DNA from: Actinomucor elegans
Lineage: Eukaryota > Mucoromycota > Mucoromycetes > Mucorales > Mucoraceae
DNA: 64,000 bases
NCBI GenBank assembly: GCA_026027325.1
Contig: JAMSLZ010000002.1
Coordinates: 930,001 to 994,000, forward strand
Direction: 5' to 3'
This document shows positions 23,742-34,782 of this stretch, piece after piece; position 1 is the first letter of the stretch, and every line of letters begins with the position of its first letter. The notes beneath the pieces were generated by a model that did not search any database, was not told the origin of the DNA, and saw nothing but the letters and a program-made list of their open reading frames with translations. The translations under genes and the position numbers were made by a program.

Positions 23742-25697
23742 TCATTTTTTAAAAAGATCAATTACATATGTATTTTTAAGCCAGTAAATTTTTACATGTA
23801 GTAGTTTTAAACTAAAGCATTCCAGATTCATTACAAAACAACATCCATCATCCAAGTAGTAAAAACGCTCGGCGCTAGGACCTTTCAAAAAAAATGGAGA
23901 ATGAATGCTGCTCAAAGCATAGCACCTTATCTTCTCTCCATGTAACTTTACCTTTACGCAAAAACTATGGTAATTAGGAGGGAAAGAGAGATGTAGGCTA
24001 TCAATCGATGTATGTGGCATATTCATGGTCAAACGTGGATTTTGCGGCAAATGTTGGCCATTTTCAAGGATAAAGTTGCAACGATAAAGACGCAGGGATT
24101 GTAGTGATGGTAATAAAGGAGAAAGTTCGGTGAAGATGCCGGGATATATGTCACACATGCGAAAAGATAGAGAATCTAGGAGTTTTTTTACAGGTAAAAT
24201 AGGACTACAATGGACGAGAGAGACACCAGTTAGGTCCAATTTTTCCAATTGAGAGCAGTTTAGTAAAATATGATCCAGAAAATAACCTCTTGCTATGTTC
24301 GTGAAGACTTCAGTTTTGGTCCTGCAATCGATTTCCAAAGCTGCAATTTCATTGCCCAAGTTCTCTATTAGTACTACATGCGGCAGGGCGGATCCATTGT
24401 AATGCTTTGGGACACCAAGTTTGATACAAATATTGAAATTATGTTTTTTTAGTTTGCTGATATTAGAAACTGCATCTATAGCAAACTGTTGGAAGGAGTC
24501 ACTGCGTTCTGATTTAATGCTAAGAAAAGGTAGGTCACCAACACCATATAAATTAGAATAAGTGATAACAAATAGGGCCTTTCGTTTGTAGAGTTTGATT
24601 CCATCCTTGAACTTAATGGGCAGTAGCTCGCATACATTCCTTATTTTAAAATAGTCAATGTTGATGAATTGGATTTTTGAGATATACTCCAAAAATTTGT
24701 GACAGAACTCGTTTGATGGCGATGTAGAATGTTCTTTGGGATTGTAGACTGTCAATTTAAGTTCAGATAGAGAAGGGAATTTGTGCATAATATACATGAA
24801 TAAATCTTCGTGAAAGAACCCTAGAACGACGTCAAGTTTTTTAATGGCGTGCTGTTGTTTGATAGAGAATATATCGCCTAACATCCTAACCTCTCTAATT
24901 GCGGTGTCTCCTACTTGATGTGAATGATGACATAGGAGATACATCGTTACTTTCTTCAATGAAACGCAGTTGTCGATATAGTTGTTAAAACCAAAGGCAT
25001 GCATATAATTATTTCGTTTGATTAGAGCGAAGTTTTGTAGTCTAGGAAATGCAAGCGTATTTTCTGCTACCGAATGAGATGATTCCGTATCTTTTTCAAG
25101 CCATGCTACAATCTGGCATAGCTCGTCGCTTATTTCTAGTTCTGTTGATCTATCACGTATTTCCCAAACAGCGCTCGCATAGTAAACTAGCCTTCTGGTG
25201 TAGGGGGTTGGAGGCTCGATTAGGTGCAGTTGTCTCCACTTCCCTTCTTGTAAAGCTTCAATTAATAGCTGCCAAATTTCTTCCTCAAATTGACCGGGTT
25301 CAAGTATTTGCTTGATATGGGGACAGTATACCGTCAGTGTAGTGAAGTAATACCGAAAATCAGAACATTGTTTGTTAAACATAGAGGGTCTCCGATAATT
25401 TACAGAATAATACTGAGACGTATGGGAATTGTTCAAATAACTCGTAGACAATGAAAACGCGCTAGAGATGTCGAGTCGCTCCACTAGCAAACCTAAGACT
25501 GGATTTACTATTATGTTTTTGATGAAAGCATTCAATTGATATTCGGTTGTGAGCCTGATACAGAAATAGAGCCGTCGTTGAGCAAGTGATGCCCAGCCTT
25601 TGCAAGTAAGTTGAAATTGTATAATATCTTTGTAGGATACGAGCTCTTTTACAATCTTGATTATGATTTCAGCAGGAAGTTTGTCCCAAGAACTCAT
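23742..25697 (-). CDS. F-box protein, family member 2
   Basis: Intronless, 651 residues, starting MSSWDKLPAEIIIKIVKE. An F-box occupies about residues 1-45, followed by a leucine-rich, irregular repeat region (ENLGNEIAALEID, DHILLNCSQLEKLDL, LSPLLPSLQSLRLYRC). Expected role: substrate adaptor of an SCF ubiquitin ligase, by family. Compared with members 3 and 4, the first 75 residues are close, residues about 80-250 differ strongly, and the rest is moderately similar. It shares a 400-bp upstream block with the other minus-strand copies. The composition is unlike the highly expressed genes nearby. Substrate unknown. Confidence 0.87.
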   Translation of the reverse strand: MSSWDKLPAEIIIKIVKELVSYKDIIQFQLTCKGWASLAQRRLYFCIRLTTEYQLNAFIKNIIVNPVLGLLVERLDISSAFSLSTSYLNNSHTSQYYSVNYRRPSMFNKQCSDFRYYFTTLTVYCPHIKQILEPGQFEEEIWQLLIEALQEGKWRQLHLIEPPTPYTRRLVYYASAVWEIRDRSTELEISDELCQIVAWLEKDTESSHSVAENTLAFPRLQNFALIKRNNYMHAFGFNNYIDNCVSLKKVTMYLLCHHSHQVGDTAIREVRMLGDIFSIKQQHAIKKLDVVLGFFHEDLFMYIMHKFPSLSELKLTVYNPKEHSTSPSNEFCHKFLEYISKIQFINIDYFKIRNVCELLPIKFKDGIKLYKRKALFVITYSNLYGVGDLPFLSIKSERSDSFQQFAIDAVSNISKLKKHNFNICIKLGVPKHYNGSALPHVVLIENLGNEIAALEIDCRTKTEVFTNIARGYFLDHILLNCSQLEKLDLTGVSLVHCSPILPVKKLLDSLSFRMCDIYPGIFTELSPLLPSLQSLRLYRCNFILENGQHLPQNPRLTMNMPHTSIDSLHLSFPPNYHSFCVKVKLHGEKIRCYALSSIHSPFFLKGPSAERFYYLDDGCCFVMNLECFSLKLLHVKIYWLKNTYVIDLFKK

Positions 25698-26100
25698 TTG
25701 GAGATAGGCAAAATAATTGAAAAAGGGGTTAATAATTTGAAACAGGACTCACAACCTTGTTTATACAAAAGGTTTGGATGAATATAAACAGCATGGGTCT
25801 AACGCGGTGCAGCTATGAAAATGTGATGTGGCAAAGTTACTCAGAACAAAGCATTGCTATAAACTCTAATGGTTTCTTGAAACTAAGATTCGACAAGCTA
25901 ATGAGCTATTAATATATATATACAAAATTCCCGCTCATAGAGCTATTGCTCTTGTATTCGCGTATAGTAATATATATTGTATTTGTTCTGTGCTCATCAA
26001 AGATACAGTACATAGTAATACTATGGTGTCAAAACAATGTTAGATACGATGATTCGGAGATTCTTTTAATTTTTATTGGATGGCACGCCATCGGCTTTCC
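25698..26100 (-). repeat. Upstream block shared by F-box paralogues (copy 1)
   Basis: Non-coding block directly 5' of the F-box gene, clearly homologous to 28693-29090 and 36796-37190, with scattered substitutions. It holds the presumed promoter; a TATATATA stretch on the gene strand sits about 220 bp before the ATG. Similarity stops where the LINE fragment begins. Confidence 0.8.
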
Positions 26101-26114
26101 CTCTGAAATTGATC

Positions 26115-26470
26115 ATGTCCACTTCTTGCCCAATTTATCTTTAGTCTGAGGGCACTTTTGATCACTTTCTCTTTACCTGTCACATGAAACCGAATGTATG
26201 GGCCACTTGTTGATACTAATATTTCGGAACGTCTTTCTTTTCTTTATATAACATTGCAGTTGCTCTTCTTCGTCTCGAATCCCCTCCCCTTATCCCTCAT
26301 GTAGCTCAACTAGATTGTGGCAATATTATTGAGGCCTGTCTACTTGGTATCAGGCATCGTCACTAGTCACTGATATACTCAAACGTATCTTTTTTCCTCT
26401 TTGTCTGCATTTTCTCAAGTCTCCTCTCTTACTTTACGTTCCTCATAAGAGCATCGACTACAACAAAATC
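26115..26470 (+). mobile_element. LINE 3' fragment (RT C-terminal zinc-knuckle region)
   Basis: The sequence parallels 34160-34390 of the larger LINE: both contain TCTGAGG-CACT-TGATCACTT-CTCTTTACCTGTC and CTACTTGGTATC followed by ATATACTCAAA. Translation gives a degenerate DHFLFTC segment, the zinc-knuckle tail found after LINE reverse transcriptases. Frames are broken, so it is an inactive remnant. It lies between two minus-strand F-box genes. Confidence 0.7.
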
Positions 26471-26736
26471 TTTCTTCGTTACCGCTTCCATTCACATAAA
26501 ACAAATCCCTTTATATAGAAAAGATTCAAAAAGCCAAAAACAATCACTGTGGGTTGATTTATTCGTCACCTAATAAACATGGGCTTTGTCTGCATAAACA
26601 AAGGTGTTCCATACACAAAAATAACTATTGAACCTATAAGAATCCTTCATTGAAGAGAAGGCTTTGTACATACACTCGTCTTTCAATTAAATCTTTGGAT
26701 AGGCGATGCTTGCCTTGCTTTGCTTAAGTGAGATAT

Positions 26737-28692
26737 TTATTCAACTATAAGCTTGTTTTTTAAGAAATCAATTCCATAACAAGTACTGCATAAAAGCAAA
26801 GACTTGAAATACAGTAATCCTAAACTATAACATCTAAGATCTATTAAATAACAACAGCGTCCATTATCCGAATGGTAAAGAGACTCAGCTTGGGAACCAG
26901 TCAATAATACTGGAGAACGAAGATCGGCTATAGCATAGTACCTTTCTTTCATGTCATGTACCTTTACTTTTACATACAGGCTATTGACACTAGTAGGCAA
27001 AGACAGGCGCAGATTATCAATCGATGAATGTAGCATATCCACAACCAAAGATGATCCTTGCGACAACTGTTGATGATCACCAGAAAAAAAACGGCAATTT
27101 TCAAGATGTAAGGACCCCAGAGATGGTAATAAAGAAGAAATTTCATTAAAGAAGCTATGATACACATCACAGTTTTTCAGATGTAGAGTATCCAGATGTT
27201 TTTTTACAGGTAGAGTAGAGCTACAATGTACGAGAGAGGCATAAACTAGGACCAAATGTTCCAGTTGAGAGCAGTTTGTCCAAGCATGATCTATACTACA
27301 ACTTCTTGGGATAATCATGAAGGCTTCGTGTCTGGGGTTGTAATTGAGTTGTAAAGCAGTTATTTCATTTCCCAAACTTTCTATTAATGGTACATTCATC
27401 AAGGTCGATTCAGCATGATGTACTTGAGTAGGAAACTGGGTATGAATGGCAAAATCGTATTTTGTTTGGTTCATGAAATTAGAAGGCTGTTCTATATTAA
27501 AAATGGAATCACAATGGTTACGCTCTGTTTCAATGCTGAGCAAAAGCAAGTCTTCATTATTAAGGGAATCACAATAGCTGATAATAAGCAGAGTTTTTCT
27601 TTTGCCGTATTTAATTCTATCCTTGAATGTGATGGGCAATAGTTCGTGTACATTCTTCATTCTAAGTTGAAAGATACTGACGAATTGAATTTTCGAGATA
27701 TACTCCAGGAACTTGCGACAGACTTCATAAGAGAGAGATGTAGAGTCTACTTTGTCTAGAGGTCGAGAACAACGTAATTTCAGTGTAGACAGTGAAGGGA
27801 ACTTATGCATAATATACATCAATGAATCATCGCGAAATAATGGTAGAATGGCATGAAGTTCTTCAACAGCGTGCTGTTGTTTAATGGTGGATAAATCATT
27901 AAACATTCTACGCTCTCTAAGCATGCGATATTTTACTGAATCTGAATGTGGCAGAAAACTGATTATCGTTAATTTCTTGAGTAAAACACAGTTGTCGATA
28001 TGCTCGTTAAAATCAAAGATATGCATATAGCTCTTCTCAGTTAGAGTGAGATGTTGTACTTTAGGGAATTCAAGGATTTTTTTTTCTGCCAAGCGAAATG
28101 ATTCTTTATCTTTTTCAGGCTGAGCTGTGTTTTGGTGTGGCACACCGCTTATTCGTAGCTCCGTCAGTTTATTTCGTATTTCCCATACAGCTTGCTCATA
28201 ATAAACGAATTCCTTGGACGTAACTGGAGGTTCGATTAAATGCACATATTTCCACTTTCCTTCTTGTAAGGCTCTGATCAACAATCGCCAAACTTGACCA
28301 AGCGTATAAGTTATTAGTATCTGTCTAACATTGGAACAGTATTCTGCCAATGCAGCGAAATAATCCAGAAGGTTGGGATTGCGTCCGTTCAACCTAATGG
28401 GTGAATGAGAAAGCATGGAATAGTGTTCAATTCCGGGCCTACATGCACTAAAGGCTCTAGAGACATCAAGTCGCTCCACTAGCAAGCCTAAGGCTGGATT
28501 TGCTATTATGTTTTCGGTGAAAGCATTCAATTGAGATTCGGTTGTGAGCCTGATAAAGGAATAGAGCCGTCGTTGAGCAAGTGGTGCCCAGCCTTTGCAA
28601 GTGAGTTGAAATTGTATAATATCTTTGCAGGATACGAGCTCTTTTGCAATCCTGATTATGATTTCAGTAGGAAGTTTGTCCCAAGAACTCAT
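26737..28692 (-). CDS. F-box protein, family member 3
   Basis: Intronless, 651 residues, starting MSSWDKLPTEIIIRIAKE; F-box in residues 1-45, leucine-rich C-terminal region. Closest relative is member 4 at 34783-36795. The two are nearly identical from about residue 230 to near the end and in their 5' flank, yet only roughly 70 percent alike (by eye) over residues about 60-200. The 3' flank is also duplicated (26650-26736 against 34690-34782). The C-terminus reads IDFLKNKLIVE; member 4 differs because of a one-base length change in a homopolymer. The family context suggests an SCF substrate adaptor; the target is unknown. Confidence 0.87.
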   Translation of the reverse strand: MSSWDKLPTEIIIRIAKELVSCKDIIQFQLTCKGWAPLAQRRLYSFIRLTTESQLNAFTENIIANPALGLLVERLDVSRAFSACRPGIEHYSMLSHSPIRLNGRNPNLLDYFAALAEYCSNVRQILITYTLGQVWRLLIRALQEGKWKYVHLIEPPVTSKEFVYYEQAVWEIRNKLTELRISGVPHQNTAQPEKDKESFRLAEKKILEFPKVQHLTLTEKSYMHIFDFNEHIDNCVLLKKLTIISFLPHSDSVKYRMLRERRMFNDLSTIKQQHAVEELHAILPLFRDDSLMYIMHKFPSLSTLKLRCSRPLDKVDSTSLSYEVCRKFLEYISKIQFVSIFQLRMKNVHELLPITFKDRIKYGKRKTLLIISYCDSLNNEDLLLLSIETERNHCDSIFNIEQPSNFMNQTKYDFAIHTQFPTQVHHAESTLMNVPLIESLGNEITALQLNYNPRHEAFMIIPRSCSIDHAWTNCSQLEHLVLVYASLVHCSSTLPVKKHLDTLHLKNCDVYHSFFNEISSLLPSLGSLHLENCRFFSGDHQQLSQGSSLVVDMLHSSIDNLRLSLPTSVNSLYVKVKVHDMKERYYAIADLRSPVLLTGSQAESLYHSDNGRCCYLIDLRCYSLGLLYFKSLLLCSTCYGIDFLKNKLIVE

Positions 28693-29090
28693 TTGGAGAT
28701 AGGCAAAATAATTGAAAAAGGGGTTAATAATTTGAAACAGGACTCACAACCTTGTTTATACAAAAGGTTTGGATACATATAAAAAGTATGATCCGAACGC
28801 GGCGCAGCAATGAAAATGTGGTGCGACAAAGTTACTCAGAACAAGGCATTGCTATAAACTCTAATGGTTTCTTGAAACTAAGATTCGACAGGCTAATGAG
28901 CTATTAATATATATATACAAAATTCTCACTCATAGAGCTATTGCTCCTGTATTCACGTATAGTAATATATATTGGATTTGTTCTGTACTCATCAAAAAGA
29001 AACAGTACATAGTAATACTATGGCGTCAAAACATGCCTACTATACATGATGATTCGGAGATTCTCTTGATTTTTATCGGATGGCAATATT
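28693..29090 (-). repeat. Upstream block shared by F-box paralogues (copy 2)
   Basis: About 340 bp here are almost base-for-base identical to 36796-37130, more alike than the neighbouring coding sequence of the two genes. They include the presumed promoter and a TATATATA tract on the gene strand. Beyond about 29090 the copies diverge and LINE sequence takes over. Confidence 0.85.
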
Positions 29091-29777
29091 CCGCCACCGG
29101 CATTCTCCCTGAAATTCATTCATAATCACTTACTCCAACATGTCCACTAAGTCAACCTCTGGGATAACGCACATATCTATAATCCCTAGATCATGGGCTA
29201 TTATATGCTGAACCACCGATAATAACAAAATATCTCTACAATTTCCTTTAACCGCTATATACTCTAATCACTTTCCTCACTTGGACTTGCTGTGATCCCA
29301 ACACCCAACCCGTTCCTGTAAGTTTCCATTCCGGAATTGGTTTTGTTGACATTTCAAATGTCGAAAACCAAATGATATTCTTTCAAGAGTTTTCTGCTGC
29401 TTGTAATAAGAATGAGCACCTCTGGGGCTTGGCTGAGAAACTTCGCCTCGATGGACGTCATTTATTTGCGGAATTCCTTTATCAGCAGCAATGACCGGCA
29501 AGCTCTGTACTAAAGACCTCAAACCTCCACCGTTCGAAAAGGTATTCTGGGCTTCTTTTCTCTTTCGAGTGATTCCGAGATTTTGAAGGCCATTACTGGC
29601 CTATCTTGCCAATATGGCCGCTTACGTGAGGGCGCGGCGGAGTTGAAAGCTGGTATGATCAGGAATCAGTCACCCTACAGACATGTCATTGATTGTAGAT
29701 TAATTTCTGGTATCTCTGGTACTTTTACTGGTTGGGACTGTGCTGTTTTGGAGGCTCCTAACCAATGCTTCAGAGAT

Positions 29778-29790
29778 AGTAATAGTTCCC
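29778..29790 (+). repeat. Target-site duplication, left copy (13 bp)
   Basis: AGTAATAGTTCCC, repeated exactly at 30423-30435 after a poly(A) tail. It brackets the nested LINE fragment. Confidence 0.85.
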
Positions 29791-30422
29791 CCTTCCTGCA
29801 CGTATAATCTGGTCTCGTACCATCCACAAGATATCAACCCAAGTCTTCCTCCACAAATATATCCAATCAAAACATCCCTCACCAAACTGTCCTCTCTGTT
29901 CATCTTATACTCCAACTAGAGAAACACTAGATCACTTTATCTTCGAATGCCCACTCAAATTTCATGTCTGGTAAACCATCTATTACGCCTATATCCGGCA
30001 CTCTCTTCCCTCCCCACCACCCAACAGGATCACTCTATCCTCACTCTACCTACTATTACACCTTTCATTCCCGACTGTTCATCGAACATCCCATCCACTA
30101 TTCCCCAAACTCACTTCGCCAATGCGTTTGGCAGGAGCATTGGCGATTTATTTTCGATGATATTCCTTTTCGTCCATCAAAAGTGTTCAAATCAATAGCA
30201 CGGCTTCTTATCCAACTTGACTCGGAACTGCAGCTTGACTCGACCCACGGCCATCAATAGGTACTCTCCTTATGTAACCACCAATTATTTTCATTCATTC
30301 AATTGTCAACTTAATTTAATATTATTATACCAGTCTTTTATTCCTCTCACACCTGATGTTTAAAGGACCTTAAATAAAAATGGAGCTCGCTCTACAAAAA
30401 AAAAAAAAAAAAAAAAAAAAAG
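29791..30422 (+). mobile_element. Nested 5'-truncated LINE insertion with poly(A) tail
   Basis: A 632-bp insertion bounded by a 13-bp target-site duplication and ending in a run of 26 A (30396-30421). One frame near its start reads a reverse-transcriptase tail with the knuckle CPLC...HFIFEC. It is therefore the 3' end of a LINE copied by target-primed reverse transcription and truncated at its 5' end. It differs from the 3' end of the host LINE, so a second LINE family was active. The perfect duplication and tail suggest it is younger than its host element. Confidence 0.88.
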
Positions 30423-30435
30423 AGTAATAGTTCCC
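30423..30435 (+). repeat. Target-site duplication, right copy (13 bp)
   Basis: Exact repeat of 29778-29790; the interrupted host LINE sequence resumes here. Confidence 0.85.
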
Positions 30436-30560
30436 TGATTCCTAAATTACAACACATTGTATATTGGCAATTTACGCAACTCTCAATTCGTCCTTCTGTG
30501 CGAAACAACGATTGTGCAGATGCAACTACAATATAAGCCAATTGATTCCTCAATGGATTC

Positions 30561-31233
30561 TTATTGTCGATGTTGTCAGAACCAAGATTATGTTCTCGCT
30601 GATTGTGAAAAGCGTTAGAGCCCTATTATCTGTTATAATTGTAATGCATCTGGGCACATTTCTCGCCTCTGTCCTTATTGGAATACCTCTGCTGCTGGTG
30701 CTTCGAGTAATTGTAGCTGCAAAGTTCCTTCCAAAAGTATAGAAGATGTTTTAGATGCTACAACTGTACCACCTACTGCTGCTGCCATGACATTTATCAC
30801 TGCACCTGTTGTTGACACTATGACTACTGCTCCAAGCTTGGGTGGTAATAAAGTCGCTGAAACTTCTTGATCAACCACACTCCTACTTACTTCTGTCCAT
30901 AAAACACGCCTTCAATCTAAATTGAATAATGAGATTAATAATTCAACCTCGACTTTTGAGCAATCATTAGGTGGATTACTAGACGGAGAAGACATTTATA
31001 CGAATGATTCTGGATACTCCAATGTCCGCTCCCCTATTATAGTTTACAAGTATTGTAACCTATCTGGCCATCAGCGGGAAAACCATAAAGACGGCTCGAA
31101 GAACCCTATAAATATAGTCAAGGCTCTTCTAGTCTATACTGAGCAGGATCATGTAATTACGGAATTTAATACGGATATGGATATGGTAGATACTGGAAGC
31201 ACGAACAGCTCTCAGGATTTAAACAATCTCTAA
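30561..31233 (+). pseudogene. LINE ORF1 (gag-like) remnant with CCHC zinc knuckles
   Basis: Translation from about 30561 gives YCRCCQNQ, then an in-frame TAG, then CYNCNASGHISRLCP, a classic C-X2-C-X4-H-X4-C knuckle. A further, damaged knuckle (YKYCNLSGHQRENH) lies near 31050, and a 103-residue open frame ends at 31233. These are the nucleic-acid-binding end of a LINE first ORF. Sequence upstream, including 29340-29790, probably encoded its N-terminal part but is too broken to translate confidently. Confidence 0.65.
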
Positions 31234-31343
31234 GACATATAATATCATGGATTTAAGCTCTCGCTTGGCTTATATTAATACAGGCAGTATATCTTCGAAT
31301 ATGCGCCCCTCTATCCCGGTTACTTTTTCTAATCTATCTTCTA

Positions 31344-34240
31344 ATGCAAACTTTCTCTTTCTCTGGTACTTCCTTCAAAACTGGGACTCTTAATTGTCAC
31401 AGTTTGTGTCCAAAACTAACGGACCCCACTATCAATGCTGAATTGATTTGTCACCTCCATACTAAAAAGTTCGATATTCTTGCTCTACAGGAGACTCATG
31501 CCAAAACGCCTGAACTAGAGTCCTTATTCCATACTCAATTTCAGGCATCTAACAGCATTTGGTCTCCTCGCTGCGGTATTGTTTCTTTTTCTCCAGCTTT
31601 ATCCTTTTCCAACACCCATCAAATTGACTGTGATTGTGTTATCACTATCACTGTCAGTCATAGTTGTTATATTCAATGCTAAAGACGTATAATATAATTC
31701 AAATTAAATAATATAAAATAAAAGAATAGACAGTAAATGAAATCAGTTATTCTGACAGTAGAAATTATTCTAATATATATTCACAATTCAAAACTAAGTC
31801 TTCTTTATGTACATTCCATCAATGCTTAATAGTGTAGCATTCAATCTATCAGTACGCATGGCCATACAACGGAGTCCAATCCCTGAAGCCAATAACAAGT
31901 CTTTCGACCACGCATGACTATAATTGTATAACACGCGCGTTGCTTAACGTTCAGGTCTTAGCTTAAGATACACTGGATGCTATTAGATAGCATGGTGCCG
32001 CGTGTTTCTTTTAATGATTATTGGTTAGAAGTTTTAAGGATGACACATCGCTCGGATTTTTACGCACATCGTTAATCCGATTGCATTATCAGATAGAGTC
32101 CATATATAACATGAATGAACTGTTGATTCCTTACTATTGTGTCGATAATATAAAAAAAATAGTAGATGGAATACAACTATAGTTCTGAACTATTTGACGC
32201 AATAAAAGTAACAATGGTTTATTAATTGCTAACTTACAAGAAATATTCACCTTTTTGAAAGATATAATGCTTCATCTAAATGATTTACCATTATTGCCGA
32301 TTCAACCCCTCCCGGCACATCCTTCTGGGAAACTTGGACTACTTACCAGCGCTCCATGGCCGCCGTATTCAAACATCAAAGGTTTGGCTAGATTACTTAG
32401 CACGCTTTTTTATTAAAGGTGTGATCCCTAATAACGAATCAGCACCAGTAACCTTCATTCGAGGCAATCAACGGTCTAGCATTGGTTATATTTTCTTTCC
32501 CAAGACTTTGCCCTTTTTTTTAAAACAACTAGCCAAGTAACATACATTGCTCTAGTCTGAATTGATCACCTTCTTGTACAAGTTCGTCTCCATCTTCTCC
32601 CAATAATTACAGTTGATTCAACCAAACAAGTCGGTAAAGGGCTTTGGCGCGCTTACCCTAAGATAGCTTCTGATTCGTCTTTTTGTCATCGTCTTCATGT
32701 TGCCTTTCAAAGGCTATAGCTGGATTTGTATCCGGTTATCTTATATCTTTGAAATGAGAAGATTTAAATCTGCTACCAAACAAGTTGCACAGTCTTATTC
32801 ATGAAAGAAAGCCTACACACTTGCTTGTGCCGAAAAATTGCTTTATTTGAAACATACTGGATTATTATCTCAACTTATCCATTCCCCCGATCGTATCAAA
32901 GATATTCAGCTGTTACTTCATGCGGTTGAAGGACAGTTAGCTTCAATACAACATTATTGCGCTGAAACCTTTGTCATTCGAGCTGATCTCTGCGGGATAT
33001 TTAAAACGTACAGTTCAACAATGATCAGCTTGCCATTTCATTCCTCTACTGATTCACCCTCAAACTGGTGTTTTGGTTACATCTAAAGAGGATATATTAG
33101 ATGCCGCCTCAATATTCTATAGCAAGTTATACTCCCTAGATGATATCAATTAATCTACTATTGGTGATCTACTAGAAAGTATATCAGATTCATTATGCTT
33201 GTCATTAGAAGACCAGACTTTCCTTGAAGCTTCTATCACTTTTAATGACCCACTCGAAGGCATCGCACGGTGCCCATCAAAACGCAGTCCTGGTAAAGAT
33301 AGTCTAACGCATCATCCTTGCAATCTTCAATGATGCACTCTCCTATGGCATTTTCTCTCATCTTTGCAAACCACCTGTGTTTTTCTATTACCAAAGAAAG
33401 GCGCTTTATCAGATCTTCGGAACTGTCGCCCTATTTCTCTTATAAATACTGATGCTAAAGTTTTCATTAGAACCCTCAACGTTACAGTCATTAGCTGTGT
33501 GGAACTCTTAGTCAACCTCCTATCAAACAGGCTTTGTTCGTGAATACTTTATTGTTTATAATAACCTTCTGATGAAATCGGTTATGGGACATGCTCGCAA
33601 CACTAGATCTTTATCTATTGGACCTCTATTGATCAAGAGAAAGCATATAACCGTATCCACCCAAAATACTTGGAACAGGTATACTACATTTTGGTTTTCC
33701 ATCTATTTTAGTAAATACCCTCTTAGGTTTATTCTTTGGCGCCTTTTTGAGATTGAATGTTAATGGTTTTCTATTTGATCCGATCCCTTGGCTAAGAGGA
33801 TTACACGAAGGAGACCCCATCTCTCCAGTGTCTGTCAGAGTCTTCATCCCGCCCGTTTATGCCTCAATTGGTTCCCATATTTTCTTTTCGGTATTGCATT
33901 CAAGTATTGACTCTACACCATTTCTATCTTCGCTATCACATATTGATCCGCTTGCTTCTCGAAGTCTTACATCCAGAGCCTACCAAGTTTTTTTTATCTG
34001 CTTCCTACTCCTAAGGGATATCCATCACTGGCCTCTTCAGCTTAATCTCTCTTTTGGCAATTACCTCTAGCTTCGATTTGCCGAAACATTTGGTACCGTT
34101 TACTACACAGAATGCTTCCTTATCGTTCATTACTGCATCGTATCAACAAACTAGGATATTTCATGCCTGCTTCTTGCTTAATTTGACTTGGGTCTGAGGA
34201 CACTGCTGATCACTTCCTCTTTACCTGTCCCATGATATTG
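31344..34240 (+). pseudogene. LINE ORF2 remnant: APE endonuclease and reverse transcriptase
   Basis: The 5' part reads TGTLNCHSLCPKL and DILALQETHA, the first catalytic blocks of APE-type endonucleases. A solo LTR interrupts it at 31665. After the LTR the frame resumes, and HILLGNLDY with QRSSIGYIF further on match later endonuclease blocks. Reverse-transcriptase motifs follow: LPKKGALSDLRNCRPISL near 33380-33440 and LRGLHEGDPISP near 33790-33825. After that the YxDD region is absent and a C-terminal knuckle with HFLFTC appears near 34205. Several stops and frameshifts show it is dead. Confidence 0.8.
31665..32178 (-). mobile_element. Solo LTR of an LTR retrotransposon (copy B), nested in LINE ORF2
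   Basis: 514-bp element in inverted orientation to copy A at 12173-12548. On the + strand it begins TGTTATATTC and ends GGAATACAACT; the terminal CA expected here reads CT, a point change. It is flanked by the 5-bp duplication ATAGT (31660-31664 and 32179-32183). Removing the element and one duplication copy lets the endonuclease frame run on, which confirms the boundaries. It retains about 138 bp missing from copy A. Confidence 0.8.
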
Positions 34241-34400
34241 GAATATAGCTCAACTAAATTCTGGTACTATTATTGGTGCCTGTCTACTTGGTATCTGGTG
34301 TTGTCACTGGCCATTGATATACTCAAATGTATCTTTTCTCCCCTTGTCGGGATTTTCTCAAGTCTCCTATCTTATTTAAATTCCTGAAAGATCAAAAAAA

Positions 34401-34782
34401 AAATTGTTTTCAAATTAAAGATGCAGCCTTTCATGCGAATTGGCAGCCTTTATATTTACCGAGAATTGTAGAGAGTTAAATCGTCTTCCAAATGATTCAT
34501 GTTTAGCAAGAAAATGAAGCTAGGTATTTCATTTTAAATGTAAAGCATAATCCAAAGCATGACTGCTTTAATAGAGAATTATAAACGGTTATTCATTATG
34601 AAGAGCACCATTTTTTTTTTTTTTTTTTTTTTCATTGATCCCAATTTTCAGATGCATATACTTATTGATTATCTCTACAAAGAAATTGGCTCAGGTATGT
34701 TTTGCATATACACTTATCTTTCAATTAAATCTTTGGATAAGCGATGCTTGTCTTGCTTTGCTTAAGTGAGATATTTATTCAA
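34401..34782. other. Spacer with T run, 3' flank of F-box member 4
   Basis: Contains a T run of about 20 at 34612-34632. From 34690 on it matches the 3' flank of member 3 (26650-26736), showing that the duplication extended past the stop codon. No gene seen. Confidence 0.5.

Larger units (their letters stand above)
29277..34400 (+). mobile_element. Degenerate full-length LINE (non-LTR retrotransposon) with nested insertions
   Basis: Remnants occur in the order of a two-ORF LINE. A gag-like first ORF has CCHC knuckles (about 29300-31233 less the nested insertion). An APE-type endonuclease follows (31344-32540 less the LTR), then reverse-transcriptase blocks (about 33376-33840) and a C-terminal zinc knuckle (about 34081-34240). 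Stops and frameshifts occur throughout, and the YxDD catalytic region between the GDPISP block and the tail is missing, so it cannot be autonomous. A 632-bp LINE fragment and a 514-bp solo LTR are inserted within it, which gives a relative order of events. It fills the gap between F-box members 3 and 4. The outer limits are approximate. Confidence 0.8.

Noticed and set aside
31665..32178. Reading the shared 376/514-bp repeat as a MITE with short inverted ends
   Set aside because: TG...CA-type ends and 5-bp duplications fit an LTR better; the inverted similarity is the usual TGTT...AACA of LTR ends.
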